A stretch of 12,414 nt of DNA from contig OMQS01000127.1 of the NCBI GenBank assembly GCA_900313295.1, positions 1 through 12,414 of the forward strand. Reading direction: 5' to 3'. Shown here piece by piece: positions 5,664 through 11,661 of this stretch. The stretch is from an uncultured Eubacteriales bacterium. Its GTDB lineage: Bacteria; Bacillota; Clostridia; Oscillospirales; Oscillospiraceae. Every line of letters starts with the position of its first letter. Position 1 is the first letter of the stretch. The translations under genes were made by a program, and so were the position numbers. A model generated the notes under the pieces. The model saw only the letters and a list, made by a program, of their open reading frames with translations. It made no database searches and was not told where the DNA came from.

Positions 5664-6563
5664 ATGACCTTGCAGCAATTAAAATACGCCGTCACTGCAG
5701 CGGAGTGCGGCACCATCAGCGCCGCCGCCGAAAAGCTGTTCATCTCCCAGCCCAGCCTCACCACCGCCATACGGGAGCTGGAGGCGGAGATGGGCGTGAC
5801 CATATTCTCCCGCACCAATCGTGGCGTTGTGGTGTCGCGGGAGGGGGAGGAGTTTCTGGGCTACGCGCGGCAGCTTCTCTCCCAGGCGCAGCTGATGCAG
5901 GAGCGCTTCGGCGGCAGCAGCCAGGGCGAAAAGCGCTTCGCCGTGTCCAGCCAGCACTTCAATTTCACCGTGCGAGCCTTCTCCCAACTGGTGCAGGGCT
6001 TTGCCGGGCAGCGGTACAGCTTCCATTTTCGGGAAACCACCACCTACGAGGTGCTGGAGGACGTGAGCCAGCTGCGCAGCGAAATAGGCGTGCTGGCGCT
6101 GAACGAGGACAATGAGCGCTACCTGCGGCGCCTGTTCGGTAAGCTGGAGCTGGAGTTCACGGAGCTGATACAGGTGCCGGCGGCGGTGTATATTGCCAGA
6201 ACCCACCCGCTGGCCGGGCGCAGCAGACTGACGCTGGAGGATCTGAAGCCCTATCCCTGCATCACCTTTGAGCAGGGGGAGCACAACGGGCAGTTCTTCT
6301 TCGAGGGTCTGTCCGCTGTGGCGGCGCATGCACCCAAGAACATCTGCGTGCGGGAGCGAGCCACCGAGTATCAGCTGATTCGGGAGCTGCACGGCTTCAG
6401 CCCCGATGTAGGCGTTGGCTCCAGCCCGCAGGTGGACTCCATCAGCATCCCTCTGGCGCCGGCACAGTTCCACACCATCGGGTATATTCTGCGGCGGGAC
6501 ATGGCGCCTTCCCCCATGACGCTGAACTATATTGAGCAGCTGCGGCAGGCGGCAAAGGTATAG
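5664..6563 (+). CDS. LysR-family transcriptional regulator
   Basis: At 299 aa this has the standard LysR length and layout. The N-terminal winged helix-turn-helix covers residues about 2-62, with the family pattern FxxxAECGTISAAAEKLFISQPSLTTAIRELE beginning near residue 8 (given here as the spaced elements CGTISAAAEKL, ISQPSLT and AIRELE) and FSRTNRG closing the wing. A linker helix and the periplasmic-binding-protein-like effector domain follow (about 90-295). LysR proteins usually bind a small co-inducer and act on a divergent target, here the ferritin-like gene; the ligand cannot be deduced. The start has GGAGGG ten bases upstream. A weak AT-rich hairpin follows the stop, and a separate promoter then drives the next small gene, so the two are probably not one operon. 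Confidence 0.92.
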   Translation: MTLQQLKYAVTAAECGTISAAAEKLFISQPSLTTAIRELEAEMGVTIFSRTNRGVVVSREGEEFLGYARQLLSQAQLMQERFGGSSQGEKRFAVSSQHFNFTVRAFSQLVQGFAGQRYSFHFRETTTYEVLEDVSQLRSEIGVLALNEDNERYLRRLFGKLELEFTELIQVPAAVYIARTHPLAGRSRLTLEDLKPYPCITFEQGEHNGQFFFEGLSAVAAHAPKNICVRERATEYQLIRELHGFSPDVGVGSSPQVDSISIPLAPAQFHTIGYILRRDMAPSPMTLNYIEQLRQAAKV

Positions 6564-6565
6564 AA

Positions 6566-6590
6566 AAAAACTATAGCCAGATTAGTTTTT
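6566..6590 (+). terminator. Weak AT-rich hairpin after the LysR gene
   Basis: AAAAACTA (6566-6573) pairs with TAGTTTTT (6583-6590) around a nine-base loop, immediately after the stop codon. The stem has only one G-C pair, so termination would be inefficient and some readthrough into the next gene is likely. Confidence 0.35.
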
Positions 6591-6596
6591 GCGTAT

Positions 6597-6625
6597 TTTA
6601 CAAATATCGGATCTCCTACTATACT
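6597..6625 (+). promoter_or_regulatory. Strong SigA-type promoter of the small membrane protein gene
   Basis: TTTACA (6597-6602), exactly 17 bases, then TATACT (6620-6625); both boxes are 5 of 6 to consensus. The predicted start near 6632 gives a leader of about 43 bases containing AAAGGAGATC. Confidence 0.75.
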
Positions 6626-6674
6626 GAAACCGACAAAACAAAAGAAAACCAAAATCTGAAAGGAGATCTGAATT

Positions 6675-6848
6675 ATGAAAAAGACGGTTGCTCTTCGTGC
6701 TGCGGCCGCTGTGGTGCTGCTGGCTGTGATCGTGCTGACGATGGTGTTTCTGGCGACAGGCAACTTCAATGCATTTGTCCGGATCACCGGCCTGCCGCTG
6801 GGCTTCCTGCTGTTTATCGAGCTGAGCCTTGTGTGCTCGCTGCTTTAA
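6675..6848 (+). CDS. Small two-helix membrane protein, 57 aa
   Basis: This short frame has all the marks of a real gene: a near-consensus promoter at 6597-6625, AAAGGAGATC about nine bases before the ATG, and a strong terminator 24 bases after the stop. The protein starts MKKTVALR, then has a hydrophobic stretch at residues 9-28, a short loop (TGNFNAFVRITG, 28-39) and a second hydrophobic stretch at 40-57 that reaches the C-terminus. Two membrane helices are predicted by eye; alternatively the first could be a signal sequence, though no good cleavage site is seen. No family is recognised. It sits between a LysR gene and trkH on the opposite strand. Its function is unknown; a small subunit, regulator or stress peptide are all possible. 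Confidence 0.75.
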   Translation: MKKTVALRAAAAVVLLAVIVLTMVFLATGNFNAFVRITGLPLGFLLFIELSLVCSLL

Positions 6849-6872
6849 CGCTTTCTTCCTCTCTCTCCGTTT

Positions 6873-6898
6873 TGCGCCCCGCTGGGGCGCATTTTTTT
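6873..6898 (+). terminator. Intrinsic terminator of the small membrane protein gene
   Basis: TGCGCCCC (6873-6880) and GGGGCGCA (6884-6891) form a perfect GC-rich 8-bp stem with a GCT loop, followed by seven Ts. This is a textbook Rho-independent terminator. Confidence 0.93.
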
Positions 6899-6958
6899 GC
6901 GGAAAAACAATAGGGCGCAATGCCCCCACCCGATACACACCGCTTTTTCAAAAACCCT

Positions 6959-7000
6959 GTCATTGCGAACCGGTGACCGATGTCACCGGTGTGACGATCC
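6959..7000. repeat. REP-like palindromic intergenic element
   Basis: A 9-bp perfect stem, ACCGGTGAC (6969-6977) with GTCACCGGT (6982-6990) around CGAT, is framed by GTCATTGCGA on the left and GTGACGATCC on the right. The GTCATTGCGA...GAxxATCC frame resembles dispersed intergenic palindromes I associate with gut Clostridia genomes. Only one copy lies in the window, so the repeat status is inferred. Confidence 0.5.
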
Positions 7001-7001
7001 G

Positions 7002-7032
7002 CCCCATGCGCCGCGCCATCATCCGCATGGGG
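7002..7032. repeat. Second perfect hairpin next to the REP-like element
   Basis: CCCCATGCG (7002-7010) pairs perfectly with CGCATGGGG (7024-7032) around a 13-base loop. It follows the REP-like palindrome by one base and may be part of the same composite element. It has no T tail on the plus strand, so it is not an obvious terminator. Confidence 0.5.
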
Positions 7033-7055
7033 AAAACAGCTTTCCGCCCTCTGCC

Positions 7056-7093
7056 AAAAAAATTGCCACAGGCCCCGCCGCCCGTGGCAATTT
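7056..7093 (-). terminator. Intrinsic terminator of trkH
   Basis: On the minus strand, AAATTGCCAC (rc of 7084-7093) pairs with GTGGCAATTT (rc of 7060-7069) over 10 bp around a GC-rich 14-base loop, and a run of Ts (7056-7062 read on minus) follows. It begins nine bases after the trkH stop. Confidence 0.85.
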
Positions 7094-7101
7094 ATATATC
7101 G

Positions 7102-8541
7102 TTATTTTTTTCGCCACGCCGCCGGCACAAACAGCAGCAGCATCGGGTATATCTCCAGCCGCCCCAGCAGCATCCCCGCGCACAAAAACAGCTTAATGAC
7201 CGGCGAATACGGCGAGTAGTTCCCCAGCGGCCCTACCATGCCGAAGCCCGGCCCCACGTTGTTAAAGCACGAGATGGTGGCAAACAGGTTCGTTTCCAGA
7301 TCAAAGGGGGAGAAGGACAGCGCCACCAGAAGCCCCGTGATGCACATCATGTACAGCGCAAAATACACCGCCACGCTGTGCGCTGTCTGCTCGCTGAGAG
7401 GGCGTCCGTCCACTTTGATCACGTCCACCATCCGCGGCCGCAGGGTGTGGCGCAGCTCGCGGCGGATCATTTTGCACAGAATGGTCACCCGCGACATCTT
7501 CAGTCCGCCGGCGGTGCTGCCTGCGCAGCCGCCCACGAACATCAACCCAAGCAGCACCATCTTGCTCAGCGGCGACCACACAGTGAAGTCCGCCGTGATA
7601 AAGCCCGTGGTGCTCATGATGGAGGCCACCTGGAAGGCCGCTTGCCGCAGGGAAACGGAAAATGTCTTGTATAGCGGCAGAATGTCAATCGTGATGACCG
7701 CCACAGCCACGAAAACGATGGCCAGATACACCTTCAGCTCCGTGTTGTGCAAAACTTCCCGACCCCGCCGGAGCAGAAGCAGGTAGTAGAGGTTAAAGTT
7801 CACGGCAAACAGGAACATGAACGCCGTCAGCACCCACTGAATGTAGGGGCTGAAGTCGGCGGCGCTGGCGTTATACGCGCCGAAGCCGCCGGTGCCTGCG
7901 GTGGAGAGCGCGTGAACAACGCTGTCAAACAGGCTCATGCCGCCGAAAAGCAGAAACACGATCTCCAGCACCGTCAGCACGATGTAGAGAAGATACAGGA
8001 TCTTGGCGGTGTCCCGCGACTTGGGCGCCAGCTTGTCCATCGTGGGGCCGGGCATCTCCGCCTTGAGAATGTTGATGGAGCGATCCGTGGTCTTCAGCAG
8101 CATCACCACGAATACCAGAATGCCCATGCCGCCGATCCAGTGGGTGAAGCTCCGCCAGAACAGCATGCCGCGGCTCAGCGCCTCCACGTTGGTCAGAATG
8201 GTCGCTCCCGTGGTGGTGAAGCCGCTGACGGTTTCAAAAAATGCGTCGATATAAGCCGGGATCTCCTTTGAGAGTACGAAGGGCAGCGCCCCGATGGCGG
8301 ACAGCACGATCCATGTCAGCGCCACCACCATGAAGCTGTCCTTGATGGAGATGTCGCCGTGTTTGCCGCGGCACAGCAGGCTCAGCAGCGAGCCGACGCC
8401 CAGCGCCACCACAATGGTCAGAGCGAAGTCCAGAGCGCAGGATTCCCCGTACAGCAGCGACACGGCCAAAGGCAGCACCAGCAGCGCCGCCTCAATAAGC
8501 ACCACTCGCCCCACGGTGAAAATAACGAATTTTTGATTCAC
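7102..8541 (-). CDS. trkH: TrkH-family potassium uptake protein
   Basis: This 479-aa polytopic membrane protein imports K+ (with Na+ or H+ coupling or as a gated channel) as the pore subunit of Trk/Ktr systems. The four pore-loop filter regions of the family are visible: SGFTTTGAT (106-114), STAGTGGFG (213-221), STTGFIT (310-316) and NNVGPGFG (427-434). GGCAGSTAGGLK (338-349) is a conserved family segment, and the C-terminal RLEIYPMLLL (461-470) is typical. The frame is open to an upstream ATG at 8613, but GTG at 8539-8541 is chosen: it has GGAGG upstream, gives a usual N-terminus ahead of the first helix, and lies downstream of a promoter at 8584-8612. The NAD-binding partner TrkA/KtrA is not in the window, and the gene ends in its own terminator. 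Confidence 0.95.
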   Translation of the reverse strand: MNQKFVIFTVGRVVLIEAALLVLPLAVSLLYGESCALDFALTIVVALGVGSLLSLLCRGKHGDISIKDSFMVVALTWIVLSAIGALPFVLSKEIPAYIDAFFETVSGFTTTGATILTNVEALSRGMLFWRSFTHWIGGMGILVFVVMLLKTTDRSINILKAEMPGPTMDKLAPKSRDTAKILYLLYIVLTVLEIVFLLFGGMSLFDSVVHALSTAGTGGFGAYNASAADFSPYIQWVLTAFMFLFAVNFNLYYLLLLRRGREVLHNTELKVYLAIVFVAVAVITIDILPLYKTFSVSLRQAAFQVASIMSTTGFITADFTVWSPLSKMVLLGLMFVGGCAGSTAGGLKMSRVTILCKMIRRELRHTLRPRMVDVIKVDGRPLSEQTAHSVAVYFALYMMCITGLLVALSFSPFDLETNLFATISCFNNVGPGFGMVGPLGNYSPYSPVIKLFLCAGMLLGRLEIYPMLLLFVPAAWRKK

Positions 8542-8583
8542 GGCTCCTCGCCCTCCTTTCCCGCCTGTCTTTTCGGCACAGGC

Positions 8584-8612
8584 ATTATACCACGCTCTGC
8601 GGCATTCGTCCA
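8584..8612 (-). promoter_or_regulatory. trkH promoter (extended -10)
   Basis: On the minus strand, TGGACG (8607-8612), 17 bases, then a perfect TATAAT (8584-8589) preceded by TGG. The leader contains a possible hairpin (GCCTGT...ACAGGC) just after the start point. It gives trkH a transcript independent of the aro operon ending ten bases upstream of the -35. Confidence 0.7.
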
Positions 8613-8622
8613 CAGAAAACGT

Positions 8623-9057
8623 TCACTTTTTCAGCTGCTCCTTTAAATACAGGATCGCCTGCCGGTAGCCGTCAATGCCCTGCCCCTTGATGGTTTTGCA
8701 GCAGGCCATGCCGGTGTAAGAAACGCGGCGGAAAGGCTCCCGCTGCTCCGGATCGGTGATGTGCACCTCCACAGCGGGGAGGGCGACCGCCCGCAGGGCG
8801 TCGGCCATGGCGATGCTGGTGTGGGAGTAGGCAGCGGGGTTTATGACGATGCCGCCGCAGTCCTCCCGCGCCTTCTGTATCTCGTCAATGAGCACGCCCT
8901 CGTGGTTGGACTGCACGCACACGCAGCGCAGCCCCTCCTCGCGGCAGGTCTTCTCCGCCAGCGCCACCAGGTCTTCGTAGGTGTCTCGGCCGTAAAGCGC
9001 CGGCTCCCGCAGCCCCAGCAGGTTCATGTTCGGGCCGTTCAGGATCAGAATTTTCAT
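8623..9057 (-). CDS. aroQ: 3-dehydroquinate dehydratase, type II
   Basis: This 144-aa enzyme removes water from 3-dehydroquinate to give 3-dehydroshikimate, the third shikimate-pathway step. Length and motifs fit the type II (dodecameric) class: ILNGPNMNLLG at residues 5-15, R17 and catalytic Y22 in the flexible loop, N73 and catalytic H79 in NPAAYSHTS, and EVHI at 97-100. The ATG overlaps the TGA of the upstream aroE-aroK gene (ATGA, 9054-9057), indicating translational coupling. It is the last aro gene of the operon. The region after it holds the trkH promoter and no clear terminator, so readthrough into trkH is likely. Confidence 0.97.
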   Translation of the reverse strand: MKILILNGPNMNLLGLREPALYGRDTYEDLVALAEKTCREEGLRCVCVQSNHEGVLIDEIQKAREDCGGIVINPAAYSHTSIAMADALRAVALPAVEVHITDPEQREPFRRVSYTGMACCKTIKGQGIDGYRQAILYLKEQLKK

Positions 9058-10325
9058 AGCAAACTCTCCTTCAGCCGCCGGAGGGTCTCCTGCGGCGTTC
9101 CGTCATTGGAAATAATTTTGTCGCAAAAGCCCTCGTACAGCGCCTTTCTCTGTCGGTACAGCTCCTCTAAGGAAGCGGTTTTCAGCAGCGGCCGCCCGCT
9201 GGCGTCCAGCTTTGCAAGGCCTCTTTGCAGCCAGATGATCCTGCCATTTTGCCGCAGCAGGTCGCGGTTCTCCGATCGGGTCACGCAGCCGCCGCCGGTG
9301 GCGATGATGCCGCCCCACCGCTTGCCGAGGTCTGATAGCACTTCGGTCTCCAGCCTGCGGAATTCGCCTTCACCCCGCCGGGTGAGCAGTTCCTCCGCCG
9401 TCAGCCCCGTCCGCTGCAAAAGCTCCTCGTCGCTGTCCCACACAGGCCGCCCCAGCGCCTTTCCCAGCATGGCCCCCAGCGTGGATTTTCCGCTGGCGGG
9501 CATGCCGATGAGGACGATGTTCTCCGTCTGCCGCCGCAACTCGTCCTCCGCCTGCCGTATTTTGTCCGGATCTATGGCCGTTCCGCCCAGAAACAGGGAG
9601 GCCGAGGCCGCTGCCTGCGCCGCCAGCATGGACAGGCCGCCCCCATGGGGGATGCCCAGCGCCTCCGCCTGCAGCAGCAGCGCCGTCCGCGTCGGATTAT
9701 AAATAAGGTCGCCCACAAATTCCAGATTGGGAAACTTTTCCAGATCAATAGGGGAGCGCCCGTTTTCTGGATAGGTGCCCACCGGCGTGGCGTTCACGAT
9801 GATCTGCGCGTCCTTATAGGCGGAAAGACGGTCGTAAGTAGTCCGATCCATCCCAATAAGTTGTTGGATATTTCCACCTTCCGTGTGGGCTATTTCCGCA
9901 TTGCGGGAGACAAATGTAACATGGGCGCCCATATCCCGCAGCACGGCGCATATGGTGGCGCTTGCCCCGCCGCTGCCCAGCACCAGCGCCCGTTTTCCGG
10001 CCGCAAAAACGCCGTTTTTCTCCAGCAAATATTTGAAGCCAAAGTAGTCCGTGTTGTCCCCGAAAATGCTGCCGTCCCGCCGCCGCAGCAGGGTGTTCAC
10101 GTTCCCTGTTGCCTTGGCCGTGGGGGAGAGGGCGTCGCAGAAGGCGTAGGCCGTTTTTTTATAGGGAATGGTCACGTTCAGCCCGTCCCAAGCTCCGCTT
10201 TGCAGGAAGTCCGCCACAGCCTCTGGCTGCGTTTCAAACAGGGTGTAGTCATAGTCCCCCAGCAGCCGGTGAAGGGTCGGAGAATGGCTGTATACAAGGG
10301 TTTTCCCCAGCAATCCGCACCGCAT
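9054..10325 (-). CDS. Bifunctional shikimate dehydrogenase / shikimate kinase (AroE-AroK fusion)
   Basis: One 423-aa frame carries two enzymes. Residues 1 to about 262 are shikimate dehydrogenase: SHSP (13-16) for substrate binding, NVTIPYK with catalytic K56, GDNTD with D93, the NADPH-binding GSGGAS (117-122) and NATPVG (178-183). Residues about 268-423 are shikimate kinase: Walker A GMPASGKST (274-282), DSD (297-299), the EFR arginine (R323), GGGC (344-347) and a lid arginine in SGRPLL. The product would reduce 3-dehydroshikimate and then phosphorylate shikimate, steps four and five. A roughly 10-residue charged linker joins the halves with no internal stop. The ATG shares one base with the chorismate mutase stop (TGATG), and the TGA overlaps the aroQ start. 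Both halves keep their key residues, so both activities are expected. Confidence 0.94.
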   Translation of the reverse strand: MRCGLLGKTLVYSHSPTLHRLLGDYDYTLFETQPEAVADFLQSGAWDGLNVTIPYKKTAYAFCDALSPTAKATGNVNTLLRRRDGSIFGDNTDYFGFKYLLEKNGVFAAGKRALVLGSGGASATICAVLRDMGAHVTFVSRNAEIAHTEGGNIQQLIGMDRTTYDRLSAYKDAQIIVNATPVGTYPENGRSPIDLEKFPNLEFVGDLIYNPTRTALLLQAEALGIPHGGGLSMLAAQAAASASLFLGGTAIDPDKIRQAEDELRRQTENIVLIGMPASGKSTLGAMLGKALGRPVWDSDEELLQRTGLTAEELLTRRGEGEFRRLETEVLSDLGKRWGGIIATGGGCVTRSENRDLLRQNGRIIWLQRGLAKLDASGRPLLKTASLEELYRQRKALYEGFCDKIISNDGTPQETLRRLKESLL

Positions 10326-10600
10326 CAGTCCACCTCGCCGGAGAGAATTTTCTCCTGATAGGCACGGCTCTCGGCCATGAGCAGACGGTAGAGCGCCCGA
10401 GCGTCCTCGGAAAACGCCGCCGGCACGGAGCGCGCCGCCTGCCGGAGCTTTTCCTCCTCCCGCGCGGGGTCAAAAACCGGCAGAGCCGCCGCCTTTTTAA
10501 GCCCCGCAATCTCGCCGGAGAGCGCCATACGGCGGGCAAAAAGGGCGAGAAGTTCCCTGTCGATGGCGTCCATTTCTCGGCGCAGGTCAGTCAGTTCCAT
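10325..10600 (-). CDS. Chorismate mutase, AroQ class (monofunctional)
   Basis: This 91-aa helical protein rearranges chorismate to prephenate, the first step towards phenylalanine and tyrosine. The residues aligning with the E. coli P-protein mutase active site are present at the same spacing: R7 (Arg11), R24 (Arg28), K35 (Lys39), D44 (Asp48) and E48 (Glu52), with Q82 near the Gln88 position. No prephenate dehydratase, dehydrogenase or DAHP synthase domain is attached. The ATG at 10598-10600 lies inside the last codons of aroC, giving a 10-base overlap, with AAAGGAG seven bases before it. An upstream in-frame ATG would add 30 low-complexity residues lying within aroC and is rejected. Its stop overlaps the start of the next gene. 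Confidence 0.92.
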   Translation of the reverse strand: MELTDLRREMDAIDRELLALFARRMALSGEIAGLKKAAALPVFDPAREEEKLRQAARSVPAAFSEDARALYRLLMAESRAYQEKILSGEVD

Positions 10601-11661
10601 GTTTGCTCCTTTCTGCTCTCCAACAGGGCGTCGTACACGGCAAAGGCCGCCGCCGCCTCCACGCAGGGCACGGCGCGGGGCACGATGCACGGGTCGTGCC
10701 GGCCTGAAATTTTCAGCGTCACCGGCTGCATCTTCTCCAGATCTATACTCTCTTGCGGCAGAGAGATGGAGGGGGTGGGCTTGACGGCTACATGAAGATC
10801 AATATACATTCCGGTGGAAATTCCCCCTAAAATGCCGCCGCAGTGATTGGTTTTCGTAACTATTTTCCCGTTTTTGATCATAAACAGATCGTTATTTTCA
10901 CTCCCGCGCAGGCGCGTTCCCGCAAAGCCGCTGCCGAAGGAAACGCCCTTCACGGCGGGGATGCCGAACACGGCGGCGCTGATGCGCCCCTCCAGACCGC
11001 CGAAAAGCGGCTCGCCCACGCCGGCAGGCAGACCCAGCACCCGACACTGGATGGTGCCGCCCAGACTGTCTCCCGCCGCCTTGGCCTGCAAAATGGCCTG
11101 CTGCATGGCTTCACCGCAGGCATCGTTTACCACGGGGAAGGGCTTTTGGGCGGTGGAGGAGAGCAGCTCGCCGCAGTCCTCCGCCGCGCCGACAGAGGCG
11201 ATGCGGCTGATGATGCGGATGCCCTCCTGCTCCAGAAGCTGCAGGCAGATGCCGCCGGCCACGCACAGCGCCGCGGTCATCCGTCCGGAAAACTGCCCGC
11301 CCCCTGATTCGATGCGGCCGTACTTCACATAGGCGGTGTAGTCGGCGTGACCGGGGCGGGGCACGGAGGACAAATTCTTATAATCCTCGGGGCGCACGTC
11401 GGTGTTGTCGATGACGGCGGTGATGGGCGCGCCGTCCGTGACGCTGCCGGAAAGACCCGAGAGGAAGCGGGGCACGTCCGCCTCCCGCCGAGAGGTGGAG
11501 AGGGGACTGCGACCAGGTGCGCGGCGCTTCAGAAACGCCTGCAGCTCGTCCATGGAAACGGTTTTTCCTGCGGGCACGCCCGTCAGCGTCATGCCCACGG
11601 AGGGGCCGTGGGAGCGGCCGAAAAGAGTCAGACGGAGGGTGCTTCCGATGGAGCCGGACAT
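10591..11661 (-). CDS. aroC: Chorismate synthase
   Basis: This 356-aa FMN-dependent enzyme eliminates phosphate from EPSP to form chorismate, the end of the common aromatic pathway. Family motifs are in place: SHG (17-19) near the N-terminus, RPGHADYT (102-109), GRIESGGGQFSGR (115-127), NHCGGILGGISTG (272-284) and HDPCIVPRAVP (322-332). The first signature normally reads GESHG or similar, but here the second residue is Arg (GRSHG, 15-19). The frame is open to 11994, but the extension is antisense-like low-complexity sequence within aroA. The chosen ATG at 11659-11661 has AAAGGAG eight bases upstream and gives the standard MSGSIG-type start. It overlaps the end of aroA by 34 bases and the start of the mutase gene by 10. 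Confidence 0.97.
   Translation of the reverse strand: MSGSIGSTLRLTLFGRSHGPSVGMTLTGVPAGKTVSMDELQAFLKRRAPGRSPLSTSRREADVPRFLSGLSGSVTDGAPITAVIDNTDVRPEDYKNLSSVPRPGHADYTAYVKYGRIESGGGQFSGRMTAALCVAGGICLQLLEQEGIRIISRIASVGAAEDCGELLSSTAQKPFPVVNDACGEAMQQAILQAKAAGDSLGGTIQCRVLGLPAGVGEPLFGGLEGRISAAVFGIPAVKGVSFGSGFAGTRLRGSENNDLFMIKNGKIVTKTNHCGGILGGISTGMYIDLHVAVKPTPSISLPQESIDLEKMQPVTLKISGRHDPCIVPRAVPCVEAAAAFAVYDALLESRKEQTWN

Noticed and set aside
8542..8613. N-terminal extension of trkH to the ATG at 8611-8613
   Set aside because: It would cover the trkH promoter and ribosome site, and the extra 24 residues are not like the family.
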